Below are positions 37,224 through 45,159 of a stretch of DNA of 64,000 nt, piece after piece. The translations under genes and the position numbers were made by a program. The notes beneath the pieces were generated by a model that saw only the letters and a list, made by a program, of their open reading frames with translations, had not been told where the DNA came from and made no database searches. Positions within the stretch are counted from its first letter, which is position 1; every line of letters starts with the position of its first letter. This stretch comes from Akkermansiaceae bacterium (GTDB lineage Bacteria > Verrucomicrobiota > Verrucomicrobiia > Verrucomicrobiales > Akkermansiaceae). The DNA is taken from positions 372,001-436,000 of the forward strand of contig JAHCBC010000003.1 of assembly GCA_019634595.1 (NCBI GenBank). The letters are read 5' to 3'.

Positions 37224-38344
37224 CGGCACCCATCCACATCACCCGCGAAGTCGCCCGCCGGTTCGCCCGGGCGGCCACCGGCCTCAATGCGACCGTGCCG
37301 GATGTCGGCGCGGTGCTGGACCGCTTCGGCTACGTCCAGATCGACCCCATCAACGTCTGCGGGCGGATGCAGGACCTCATCCTGCGGAACCGGGTGGAAA
37401 ACTACCGGCCCGGCGGGCTGATGCGGCACCTGCATGGGGATGGCGCCACGCTTTCCGCGGACGCGCGCACCGCCTTCGAGCACCACCTGCCCGGCAGCTC
37501 CATCCTGGTGGCCATGCCACATGATGCCTGGCCGCACCTGCAGGAGGCCATGCGCGAGCGAACCCAGCATGATGGTGCCTGGTCCGGGCGCCTTTCCGCC
37601 GATGAGCGGAAGCTCGCGAAACGGATCCTTGCGGAAATCGAAAGCCGAGGTCCGCTGACCTCCAGCCAGATCGAGGGCGCGGGGCCTTCCCTGCCAATCG
37701 GGTGGGGATCCGCCACCTTGGCGAAGTCCACGCTCCAGAAGCTCTATTTCCACGGCCGCGTGCTCATCGCCCGCCGCGAGGGCACGCGCCGTTTCTACGA
37801 TCTCCCGGAGCGTGTGCTGCCTCCGGCAGCGCTCGCCGCCAGCCTGCCAAGCCCGGAGGAAACCGCCCGCTGGCTGGCGTTGACCAAGCTCCGCCAGCGC
37901 CGCCTCACTCCGCTCAAACGGAATGAAATCCCCCACACGCGGGATGACACCATTACGGTAAAGATCAGCGATGCGGATGCCCCCCTGCTCCATATCCTCC
38001 ATGAGGATCTGCCGCTGCTGGAGGCGAGCCGGGACACTCCGGAAAACGGCGCTCCCTTTCCCCCGCTGCTCCTCGCTCCGCTGGATCCGCTGATCTACGA
38101 CCGCCGGACCACCCTCGCCCTGTGGGACTTTGACTACACGTGGGAGGTCTATACCCCGCCCGCAAAGCGCGTCCGCGGCTACTATGCCCTGCCCGTGCTT
38201 TCCGGCCACGAGATCGTCGGCCATGTTGATCCGAAGGCGGATGTGAAAGCAGGCAAACTGGACGTCATTTCCCGCCGCGTGCGCCGGGGCCACGCGGTCG
38301 CCCCGGCGGTGAAATCCCTCGCGCGCTTTCTGGGGTTGAGGTAG
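37145..38344 (+). CDS. YcaQ/AlkZ-like winged-helix DNA glycosylase
   Basis: Conserved sequence begins at ITREVARRFARAATGL (about 37230) with VGAVLDRFGYVQIDPINVCGRMQDLIL, the start typical of the YcaQ/AlkZ family that removes alkylated or cross-linked bases. Central SSILVAMPHDAWPHL and C-terminal LLLAPLDPLIYDRRTTLALWDFDYTWEVYTP and GYYALPVLSGHEIVGHVDP also fit. The nearest in-frame GTG is at 37145, well inside the upstream gene. A CTG at 37220 that overlaps its stop (CTGA) is the alternative, so the start is unsure. Cytoplasmic DNA repair by inference. Confidence 0.8.
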   Translation: MDGVQPRAGHRLHRAGAGTHLRFHPLTAPIHITREVARRFARAATGLNATVPDVGAVLDRFGYVQIDPINVCGRMQDLILRNRVENYRPGGLMRHLHGDGATLSADARTAFEHHLPGSSILVAMPHDAWPHLQEAMRERTQHDGAWSGRLSADERKLAKRILAEIESRGPLTSSQIEGAGPSLPIGWGSATLAKSTLQKLYFHGRVLIARREGTRRFYDLPERVLPPAALAASLPSPEETARWLALTKLRQRRLTPLKRNEIPHTRDDTITVKISDADAPLLHILHEDLPLLEASRDTPENGAPFPPLLLAPLDPLIYDRRTTLALWDFDYTWEVYTPPAKRVRGYYALPVLSGHEIVGHVDPKADVKAGKLDVISRRVRRGHAVAPAVKSLARFLGLR

Positions 38345-38353
38345 GAAAAGCGG

Positions 38354-38911
38354 ATGTCTCCGAAAGCGGCGAAGTGTCACATCCGTCTCATCGAGGAGTC
38401 CGACTATCCCCAGTTGGAAAGTATTTATGCGGACCACGATGGCATATCCGTCCCCAGCGGCTACTTCGATCAATTCCGTGAAACGATCCGGAGCGACGAA
38501 GTGATCTACTTCGTCGCCGAAGCTGATGGACGGATCATCGGGGGTGGAGGCATCTGTGAATACTTTCCCGGCTCCCAGGTTTCCCTGACGTTTGGAGTCG
38601 TAAGCAAAGACGAACTTCGGAGAGGATACGGAACGGCGATCCTGCTGGCACGGTTGGCATTCATTGATCCGGGATCAAAGGGGTGCGAGATTTTGTTGGA
38701 GGCCACCGAATGGAGTTCCGATTTCTTTTCACGCCTCGGCTTCAAATGGCACGACCACTCCGAAGACCTAGCTGGGAATATCTTTTTCCATGGAACCCAT
38801 ATGGTGCTCCCCGGTGATCGTCAGATTTTCCAGCGAATCCTTGATCTGGGCGAGGTCACTTTCGCTTCCGAACTCACCAAAGGAAATCGGAACGCGGCAA
38901 TTTTTGGCTGA
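38354..38911 (+). CDS. GNAT family N-acetyltransferase
   Basis: 185 aa. GNAT pattern: IRLIEESDYPQLESIYADHDG, VIYFVAEADGRIIGGGGICEY, the acetyl-CoA site VVSKDELRRGYGTAILLARLA, and ILLEATEWSSDFFSRLGFKWH (ending helix-strand). Substrate unknown. More AT-rich than the YcaQ-like gene 9 bp upstream, and it directly precedes an AbrB-VapC pair of similar composition; the three could be a transferred block (inference). Confidence 0.8.
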   Translation: MSPKAAKCHIRLIEESDYPQLESIYADHDGISVPSGYFDQFRETIRSDEVIYFVAEADGRIIGGGGICEYFPGSQVSLTFGVVSKDELRRGYGTAILLARLAFIDPGSKGCEILLEATEWSSDFFSRLGFKWHDHSEDLAGNIFFHGTHMVLPGDRQIFQRILDLGEVTFASELTKGNRNAAIFG

Positions 38912-38962
38912 GCCAACCGACTTGCATCGATCACCAAATGGTATTACGGTTTAACCAACGAT

Positions 38963-39175
38963 ATGGCAACGGTCACGGTTTCACCAAAATTCCAGGTGGT
39001 CATTCCGAAGGAAATCAGGGAAGGCCTCGCATTGGTCCCGGGCGACAAAATCGAGATTGTACAACTTGAAGACAGGATCGAGCTTGTCCCCGTGCGCCCT
39101 GTAGCCTCCTTGAAGGGATTTTTGAAGGGCGTCAGAAACACTTTTGAACGGGAAACCGACAGATGCCTGCCGTAG
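38963..39175 (+). CDS. AbrB/MazE-type antitoxin
   Basis: 70 aa. N-terminal swapped-hairpin DNA-binding domain: VTVSPKFQVVIPKEIREGLALVPGDKIEIV, the classical AbrB/SpoVT signature (V-x-I-P-x-x-x-R/K). The C-terminal tail (SLKGFLKGVRNTFERETDR) would block the toxin. Overlaps the VapC start by 13 bp, typical of a coupled pair. Acts as antitoxin and autorepressor by family knowledge. Confidence 0.85.
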   Translation: MATVTVSPKFQVVIPKEIREGLALVPGDKIEIVQLEDRIELVPVRPVASLKGFLKGVRNTFERETDRCLP

Positions 39176-39552
39176 TTGATTCCTCGGGTTGGATCGAGTT
39201 TTTCACCGACGGCCCCAACAGCATTCACTTCGCCGCCGCCATACAGGCGACTTCCGATCTGGTGGTTCCAGCCATATCGATCACGGAAGTGTATCGCTGG
39301 ATATTGCGCGAATCATCCTTATCCCATGCTCTGACCGCCGCTGCCGCGATGAAGCAGGGACGGGTTGTTCCACTGGATGAGCGGTTGGCCGTCATCGCCG
39401 CGGAGATCAGCCACCGCCATCAGTTGCCCTTGGCCGACGGGATCATTTACGCCACAGCCCGCGATGCCTCCGCGGAGTTGCTCACCCAGGATTCCGACTT
39501 GGATGGCCTGCCTGGAGTCACCTATATCAGACATCCGAACCGGAAGAGCTGA
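39163..39552 (+). CDS. VapC-like PIN-domain toxin
   Basis: 129 aa. PIN acidic residues are visible: Asp in VVDSSGWIEFF, Glu in ISITEVYRWIL, Asp in LPLADGIIYATAR (A-D-x-I) and Asp in LLTQDSDLDGL. This predicts a Mg2+-dependent RNase that cuts tRNA or rRNA when the antitoxin is lost. Start overlaps the antitoxin by 13 bp. Confidence 0.87.
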   Translation: MPAVVDSSGWIEFFTDGPNSIHFAAAIQATSDLVVPAISITEVYRWILRESSLSHALTAAAAMKQGRVVPLDERLAVIAAEISHRHQLPLADGIIYATARDASAELLTQDSDLDGLPGVTYIRHPNRKS

Positions 39553-39574
39553 CAAAGATTAGCAAGCCCGAGCC

Positions 39575-40326
39575 ATGAAATTCCTGCTCATCCTTTTGCT
39601 CCTTCCAGCCGTCAGCGGTGCCGCGGAGATCCGTGAGGAAAAAGTCCACTATGCGAACGCGGACTTCCGTGTCGTCCGGATCGAGCCGGATGATCTGAAG
39701 GTCGTCTGGAAAGACAGCGCGGGGGAAATTTTCGGCACGTTCGACAAGGTGCAGGAGGATTTTTCCAAGAAGGGCAGAACGGTCCGGTTCCTGATGAATG
39801 GAGGTATCTTCGAACCCGGATGCATCCCCAGCGGGCTTCTCGCCCAAGACTGGAAAGTCGTGCTGCCGCTCAACACGAAGGACGGCAAGGGCAACTTTTT
39901 CCTGAAGCCGAACGGCGTGGTCTCGATGTGGATTGGCGGCCATGGTGGCCCCCAGGTTTCGACGGTCGAGGACTGGAAGGCCCGCTACGACCTCTCCCGC
40001 CGGGTCCGTGACCTGCGGGCACCGAACTTCGCCGTCCAGTCCGGCCCGCTGCTGCTGATCGGCGGCAAGCGCCATCCTGCCTTCAAGGAGGGTTCGGAAA
40101 GCCGCCTGCACCGCACGGCATCGGCATCGATGCGGATGGCAAATTCGTCTGCGCGATCACCGTATGGGGCCAGGAGGTGAATTTCTGGGACTTCGCCGGG
40201 CTGTTCCTCCATCTCGGCTGCAAGGACGCACTGTTCCTGGACGGCGACATTTCCCAAATGGCGGTGAATCCGGAGAAGCCCGTCGCAAGCAACCGTTTCG
40301 CGTCCATCTTCGTGGTGGCGGAGTGA
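39575..40326 (+). pseudogene. Phosphodiester glycosidase family protein, frameshifted
   Basis: Signal MKFLLILLLLPAVSGAAEIR starts a protein with the NAGPA-like phosphodiester glycosidase pattern: VRFLMNGGIFEPGCIPSGLLAQ and FAVQSGPLLLIGGKRHPAF. In the first frame the homology stops after SRLHR near 40113. The following 71 codons in the next frame continue it perfectly: HGIGIDADGKFVCAITVWGQ, then VNFWDFAGLFLHLGCKDALF and LDGDIS, ending at TGA 40324-40326. One missing C (CGCC to CGC) near 40112-40114 restores the frame. Real mutation or sequencing error cannot be separated here. The function would be hydrolysis of N-acetylglucosamine phosphodiesters or similar extracellular sugars. Confidence 0.82.
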
Positions 40327-40546
40327 ACGGGCGGGGGAGCAGGATTCAATATCTCCGGTGATCAAGCTTCCGCATTCATGAAGCCTGACAAAAGGAACAG
40401 TTGATCGCAGCGGACCCGCATGAGATCATCCCCGGGGGACATTCGTCGGTCGCACACCGGCCTTGGCACCCCTATCCGAGCACGCCTGAAGAATGCCAGA
40501 TCATGGCCGGCAGGCATTGAACGGAGGCTTTCACTCCCCCACCCCA

Positions 40547-40984
40547 ATGAAAAACAAGTCTGCAACAGTTCGTCGGTTCATCGAGCGGGTTCTCAGCGGT
40601 GGAGACATCGAAGCCACTGATGAATACTTCTGGGATGACATGCTCGAAGAGGTGCCTTTTCCCGGCCAAGGCCCCGGCGTCGATGGATTGAAGGAAGTGC
40701 TGAAGGGCATGCGCGGGGGCTTTCCCGATATGAACTGGATCGTGGAGGAACAGATTGAAGATGGGGACAAGGTTGTGACCCGCTTCACCTGGACCGGCAC
40801 CCATCAGGGAACCTTCCTGGGGATTCCAGCCACCGGACGATCCGTCACGGTATGGGGCATGGTCATCGACCTGTTTGAGGGCGAAAAAATCAAGTCCACC
40901 CGGATCATCATGGACATATTGGGATTGATGGCCCAGCTCGGTGTTTTCCCACCCCCGGAGCAGGCCGGAAGCCAGACGACCTGA
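40547..40984 (+). CDS. SnoaL-like (ester cyclase/NTF2-like) protein
   Basis: 145 aa from the ATG at 40547 (MKNKSATVRRFIERVLSGG). SnoaL pattern: VRRFIERVLSGGDIEATDEYF, GVDGLKEVLKGMRGGFPDMNW, DGDKVVTRFTWTGTHQGTFLG, SVTVWGMVIDLFEGEKIK. Small cone-shaped cytoplasmic protein, substrate unknown. The 220 bp before it have no gene; 79 bp separate it from purD. Confidence 0.8.
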   Translation: MKNKSATVRRFIERVLSGGDIEATDEYFWDDMLEEVPFPGQGPGVDGLKEVLKGMRGGFPDMNWIVEEQIEDGDKVVTRFTWTGTHQGTFLGIPATGRSVTVWGMVIDLFEGEKIKSTRIIMDILGLMAQLGVFPPPEQAGSQTT

Positions 40985-41062
40985 GGCAAGCCTGCAGCTA
41001 CCCGGGAAAATTCCGTTCTTCGGCGTTGAGTCCGCCGGGGGATTCCGCGAAAACCTCTGCGG

Positions 41063-42313
41063 ATGAAAATTTTAGTCGTTGGAAAAGGTGGCCGCGAGCA
41101 CGCCCTCGTTCGCGCCCTGGCGGAGTCTCCCTCGAAGCCGGAGCTGTTCTCCTTCCCGGGGAGCGAGGCCATTTTCCGCATCGCCGCGCCGACCACCGCC
41201 ACGGACCTGCACTCCCTGATCGGGTGGATGAAGGACAACGGCATCGACCTGTGCGTCGCGGGCGAGGAAAGCTATCTGGTGAAGGACGAGGGGCTGGCGA
41301 ATCTCTGCGAACGCGCCGGGATCCCGTGCTGGGGACCGCCGAAGCAGTCGGCCCAACTGGAAGCGAGCAAGGAATTCGCCAAGGAGTTCCTTTTCCGCCA
41401 CAACATCCCGACGGCCCGTGCGACCGCCGTTTCCTCGTTGGAGGATGCCGTCACCGCCATCAACGGCGAATACCCCACCGTGCTGAAATTCGACGGCCTG
41501 GCCGCCGGAAAGGGTGTGGCCGTCTGTCCGGACGAGGCGTCCGCCATGGAGTTCCTCAACGAGGTTTTCACCGAAAAGCGCTTTGGCGAGGGGCGCGTGC
41601 TGGTGGAGCAATGCCTGACCGGCCCGGAGGTATCCATCTTCGCCGCCATCGTGGACGACCGCTACCTGATCTTCACCCCCGCCCGTGACTACAAGCGCGC
41701 GCTGGAGGATGACCAAGGGCCTAACACCGGCGGCATGGGAGCCGTGGCCAGCCGCCAGCTCATCTCCGCCGATCTTCTGGAACTCATCAAAACGGACATC
41801 GTCCAGCCGACGGTGGACGGCCTGCGGAACGACCACCTGCCCTACCGCGGGTTTCTTTACTTCGGCCTGATGCTTACGCCGACCGGACCGCAGATCATCG
41901 AATACAACTGCCGCTTCGGCGATCCGGAGTGCCAGGCGGTGATGCCGCTGGTGCAGGGGGATCTGGCCGCATTCTGCCTGGCCGGGGCACAAGGCCAGCT
42001 CCAACCGGACCTCATCTCCTTCGACGATGGCTGGAGCGTGTGCGTGATCCTGGCATCCGCAGGTTATCCGGAATCCTCCCGCAACGGGGATGTCATCACC
42101 GGCATCGAGGACGTGACCACCGGCCGCGTCTATCACTCCGGGACAAAGCTCACGGGCGGCCAGTGGCAGACCAACGGCGGCCGGGTGCTGGCCGTGGTGG
42201 CTGGAGCCGCCGGACGCGAGGAAGCGGTGACCGCCGCCCACGCCGCCGCGGACCAGATTTCCTTCGATGGCCTGCAACGCCGCAGGGACATCGGCATCCT
42301 CCATTTCCAATAA
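41063..42313 (+). CDS. purD: Phosphoribosylamine-glycine ligase
   Basis: 416 aa. Second step of purine synthesis (PRA + glycine + ATP to GAR). N-terminal KILVVGKGGREHALVRALAESP, LVAGEE-like EESYLVKDEGL, ATP-grasp landmarks FDGLAAGKGVAVC, GPNTGGMGAV, and EYNCRFGDPECQAVMPLV. Length is normal (about 420). First gene of a co-directional run into pyrR, pyrB and pyrC, with a 10-bp gap to pyrR. Confidence 0.97.
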   Translation: MKILVVGKGGREHALVRALAESPSKPELFSFPGSEAIFRIAAPTTATDLHSLIGWMKDNGIDLCVAGEESYLVKDEGLANLCERAGIPCWGPPKQSAQLEASKEFAKEFLFRHNIPTARATAVSSLEDAVTAINGEYPTVLKFDGLAAGKGVAVCPDEASAMEFLNEVFTEKRFGEGRVLVEQCLTGPEVSIFAAIVDDRYLIFTPARDYKRALEDDQGPNTGGMGAVASRQLISADLLELIKTDIVQPTVDGLRNDHLPYRGFLYFGLMLTPTGPQIIEYNCRFGDPECQAVMPLVQGDLAAFCLAGAQGQLQPDLISFDDGWSVCVILASAGYPESSRNGDVITGIEDVTTGRVYHSGTKLTGGQWQTNGGRVLAVVAGAAGREEAVTAAHAAADQISFDGLQRRRDIGILHFQ

Positions 42314-42323
42314 CACATCCCCC

Positions 42324-42854
42324 ATGGAACGCACCCTCACCCAGGAAGAGATCAACACCGGCGTGGAGACGCTGGCAGCCGCGATCCGTGAAAAAACCGG
42401 CGGCAAGAAGATCGCCCTCGTCGGCATCCGCAGCCGCGGCGACGAGGTCGCGGAGCGGGTGCTGAACCTGCTGTCCCAGGACGACCGGGAGCTGGACTTC
42501 GGCATCCTCGATATTTCCCTCTACCGGGACGACTACGAGCACCTGCGGGAAAACCCGCTGCTGCAGGAGAGCGACATCGGCTTTCCCGTCGATGACGCTC
42601 ACATCATCCTGGTGGACGACGTGCTTTTCACCGGCCGCACCATCCGCGCCGCGCTGGACGCCCTGCTCGACTACGGACGCCCGGCGAAGATCGAGCTGGC
42701 CGTGCTGATCGACCGCGGCCACCGCGAACTGCCCATCGCCCCGGACTACGTTGGGATCACGCTGGAAACAAATCGTCTCGACCACGTGCTGGTTTCGCTG
42801 GAAGGAACGGACGGAAACGATCAAGTTCGGATCGTCCGGAAAGAATCGCCATGA
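42324..42854 (+). CDS. pyrR: Pyrimidine operon attenuation protein / uracil phosphoribosyltransferase
   Basis: 176 aa from the ATG at 42324. PyrR binds pyr mRNA and also makes UMP from uracil and PRPP. Diagnostic segments: ALVGIRSRGDEVAERV, LDISLYRDD, and the PRPP loop IILVDDVLFTGRTIRAALDAL. The gap to purD is 10 bp, too short for an attenuator; any PyrR target would lie upstream of purD or elsewhere. Stop overlaps the next gene by 4 bp. Confidence 0.95.
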   Translation: MERTLTQEEINTGVETLAAAIREKTGGKKIALVGIRSRGDEVAERVLNLLSQDDRELDFGILDISLYRDDYEHLRENPLLQESDIGFPVDDAHIILVDDVLFTGRTIRAALDALLDYGRPAKIELAVLIDRGHRELPIAPDYVGITLETNRLDHVLVSLEGTDGNDQVRIVRKESP

Positions 42855-43555
42855 GCAAGCTCCCGAAGCGCAAGAAGACCCCCGAGGAAATCGCGAAGCT
42901 CCGCGAAAGCATGGGCCTCGGTGATGGTCCCGCTCCGGTGACCCCGCCTCCCCCCACCGCTGACGGGGCGGAAGGCAACGTCCCTCCCGCCCCGGCGGAT
43001 CTTCCGCCGCCGCAGGCCCCTCCCGCCGCCGCGCCCCAACCCGTCCTCCCTGCGGCATCCCACCCGGTACAGGAGATGCCATCCGTAGAGCCGCGCCCCC
43101 CGGCCGAGCCGAAGGAGGTCAGATCACTCCGCAAGTCAGAGCGAGGCCCTGCCCCCGCCGCCAGGGCACAGCCCGTCCCTTCGGAGACGGCGACCGTTCT
43201 TCCCAGCCACCGCCGGACGGAATTCGAGATCAAGCAACTCCGCCGGACCCAGGCGTTCTCCGTCCAGCCGCCGGTGAGCCACCTCATCCCGCAGGCCGTC
43301 CACCCTTTCATGGCCGGCCTCGGCTACCTCTGCGTGTTCGCCGCGGCGGTGCTGCCGTTCATCGACCACTGGTTCACGGACATCTCCCGCTACATTCCGG
43401 GCACCCTCTGCCTCGCCGGCCTGGGGATCTCCGGATTCATCCTCCTGAAGAAAAAGAGCTCCCTGCACCATGCGGGGTTCATCTCCGCCATTGCCATCCT
43501 CACGCTCATCTTCGGTGCCCTCTACTACTTTCCCCACCTCCGGAATGCCCCGTAA
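42851..43555 (+). CDS. Proline-rich membrane protein inserted in the pyr operon
   Basis: 234 aa, starting at the ATG overlapping the pyrR stop (ATGA). N-terminus KRKKTPEEIAKLRESMGLGDG, then a long disordered Pro/Ala-rich region (residues ~25-130). The last ~85 residues have three hydrophobic segments: MAGLGYLCVFAAAVLPFID, YIPGTLCLAGLGISGFILL, and HAGFISAIAILTLIFGALYYF. The 11-bp overlap with the pyrB start and the ATGA coupling argue it is cotranscribed. No known family; function unknown. Confidence 0.6.
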   Translation: MSKLPKRKKTPEEIAKLRESMGLGDGPAPVTPPPPTADGAEGNVPPAPADLPPPQAPPAAAPQPVLPAASHPVQEMPSVEPRPPAEPKEVRSLRKSERGPAPAARAQPVPSETATVLPSHRRTEFEIKQLRRTQAFSVQPPVSHLIPQAVHPFMAGLGYLCVFAAAVLPFIDHWFTDISRYIPGTLCLAGLGISGFILLKKKSSLHHAGFISAIAILTLIFGALYYFPHLRNAP

Positions 43556-44465
43556 AGACCTGCTCGACATCGCCTCGCTGGACCGCTCGGAAATCGACCT
43601 CCTCCTCGACCAGGCGGCTCCGTTCAAGGAAATCTTCACCCGCTCCGTGAAGAAGGTTCCGGCATTGAAAGGGAAGTCCGTGCTGATGCTTTTCTACGAG
43701 CCGAGCACCCGCACCCATTCCTCCTTCGAGGTGGCGGCCAAGCGCCTCTCCGCGGACGTCACCAACTTCGACGTCGCCCAGTCATCCATCACCAAGGGCG
43801 AATCCGTGCGCGAAACAGTGGAGACGCTCCAGGCGATGCGGACCGACTTCATCATCGTCCGCCACAAGGCATCCGGCCTGCCCGGCACCATCGCGAAGCT
43901 GACCAAGGCCTCCGTCATCAATGCCGGGGACGGCGCGCACGCCCACCCCACCCAGGGCCTGCTGGATGCCTTCACCATCAAGGAAAAGTTCCCCGATCCC
44001 ACCGGCAAGAAAGTCCTCATCATCGGTGACATCCTCCACTCCCGGGTCGCCCGCTCCACCTCGACCATCCTGAAGAAGCTCGGCGTGGATGTCGCCTACC
44101 TCGGACCCGGATCGCTGGTGCCGAAACAGGGACCTGAAAACATCCGCCGCTTCACCAACTATGAGGAAGCGATGAAGTGGGGGCCGGATTTCGTCTATCT
44201 CCTACGCGTCCAGATGGAGCGCCAGGACGTCCAGTATTTCCCGAGCATCCGCGAGTACCACAAGCTCTACGGCGTGACCGAAAAGCGGCTCGCGGACATC
44301 CGCAACCGCGGCCTCTATATCATGCACCCCGGCCCCGTGAACCGCGGCGTGGAACTCTGCGACGGCGTCATGGACTACGAGCGCAGCCTCATCAACGACC
44401 AGGTGGAGAACGGCATCGCTGTGAGGATGGCGGTGCTTTATTATCTCAAGCCGGAGCGTGAGTGA
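43545..44465 (+). CDS. pyrB: Aspartate carbamoyltransferase catalytic subunit
   Basis: 306 aa from the ATG at 43545. First committed step of pyrimidine synthesis, carbamoyl phosphate + L-aspartate. Carbamoyl-phosphate site FYEPSTRTHSSFE, then SVRETVETLQAM, AHAHPTQGLLDAF, and the C-terminal MHPGPVNRGVEL. Normal length. It overlaps the membrane protein gene by 11 bp; the next gene is an RHH antitoxin with its own promoter, then the PIN toxin, then pyrC. Confidence 0.96.
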   Translation: MPRKDLLDIASLDRSEIDLLLDQAAPFKEIFTRSVKKVPALKGKSVLMLFYEPSTRTHSSFEVAAKRLSADVTNFDVAQSSITKGESVRETVETLQAMRTDFIIVRHKASGLPGTIAKLTKASVINAGDGAHAHPTQGLLDAFTIKEKFPDPTGKKVLIIGDILHSRVARSTSTILKKLGVDVAYLGPGSLVPKQGPENIRRFTNYEEAMKWGPDFVYLLRVQMERQDVQYFPSIREYHKLYGVTEKRLADIRNRGLYIMHPGPVNRGVELCDGVMDYERSLINDQVENGIAVRMAVLYYLKPERE

Positions 44466-44493
44466 ATGCCGATGGAGCGGAGGAGGCGCTCCG

Positions 44494-44524
44494 TTGACAT
44501 CCGCCATGCATGATATATGATATC
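44494..44524 (+). promoter_or_regulatory. Putative sigma-70 promoter and palindromic operator of the RHH-PIN pair
   Basis: TTGACA at 44494-44499, a 16-bp spacer, and TATGAT at 44516-44521. The -10 lies within the perfect palindrome GATAT-ATG-ATATC (44512-44524), an obvious candidate operator for the RHH antitoxin. The ATG at 44531 would leave almost no leader. Confidence 0.65.
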
Positions 44525-44530
44525 GTCATC

Positions 44531-44752
44531 ATGAGAACCATCATCGATCTTCCTTCCGAGCAAGTCGCGGCTCTCTCGGTTTTTTGCAACAACCTCGGGA
44601 TCTCCCGCGCGGAGGCCGTCAGACGCGCTCTTTCCAAGATGCTGGAAGAGGCGGACGACACCCATTTCCAGAAAGCCTTCGGCGCATGGAAACACCGCAA
44701 AGTTGACTCCTTGGACTACGTGAACCGCCTCCGGGAGGAATGGGATCGATGA
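44531..44752 (+). CDS. Ribbon-helix-helix (CopG-like) antitoxin
   Basis: 73 aa from the ATG at 44531 (MRTIIDLPSEQVAALSVFCNN). An ATG at 44510 inside the promoter region is less likely. RHH fold: beta strand RTIIDLP, helices EQVAALSVFCNNLGISRAEAVRRALSKML. The C-terminal part (FQKAFGAWKHRKVDSLDYVNRLREEWDR) would bind the toxin. Stop overlaps the toxin start (ATGA). Predicted antitoxin and autoregulator. Confidence 0.83.
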   Translation: MRTIIDLPSEQVAALSVFCNNLGISRAEAVRRALSKMLEEADDTHFQKAFGAWKHRKVDSLDYVNRLREEWDR

Positions 44753-45114
44753 AAGCGGTGATCGATAGCGACATCCTTATCGACTACCTCCAGGGTGAAG
44801 AACGCTCGAAGATCGAACTGGCCCATTATGATGATCTCCGCTATTCCGTGATCTCATGGATGGAGATCATGTGCAGGGCACGCACTCCTGAGGAAACGGA
44901 AGCCGCGGAAGCCCTGCTTCGGTCCATGACACAGGTCGATCTGGACATGAACATCGCCCGAAAAGCCGTTCATCTGAGAAAATCCCTGAAGCTGAAACTG
45001 CCGGACGCCATCATTCTCGCAACCGCGGATAAGGAAGGATGCATTCTCGTCACGCGGAACACGAAAGACTTCCGCGAGGACGATCCCCGCGTCAGGGTTC
45101 CCTACCGATACTGA
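44749..45114 (+). CDS. PIN-domain (VapC-like) toxin
   Basis: 121 aa from the ATG at 44749, with GGGAGGAA just upstream. PIN acidic residues: Asp in VIDSDILIDYL (D-x-D), Glu in ISWMEIMCR, Asp in LKLPDAIILATA, Asp in TKDFREDDPR. Predicted Mg2+-dependent RNase. Located between pyrB and pyrC, so the toxin-antitoxin unit interrupts the pyr operon. Confidence 0.87.
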   Translation: MKAVIDSDILIDYLQGEERSKIELAHYDDLRYSVISWMEIMCRARTPEETEAAEALLRSMTQVDLDMNIARKAVHLRKSLKLKLPDAIILATADKEGCILVTRNTKDFREDDPRVRVPYRY

Positions 45115-45159
45115 AACCGCGCCCAGCGCGGATCCCTCGCACCTTTCACGAAGCTTCCC

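Noticed and set aside
42314..42323. PyrR-binding attenuator before pyrR
   Set aside because: Only 10 bases separate purD and pyrR, and no terminator/antiterminator structure is present.
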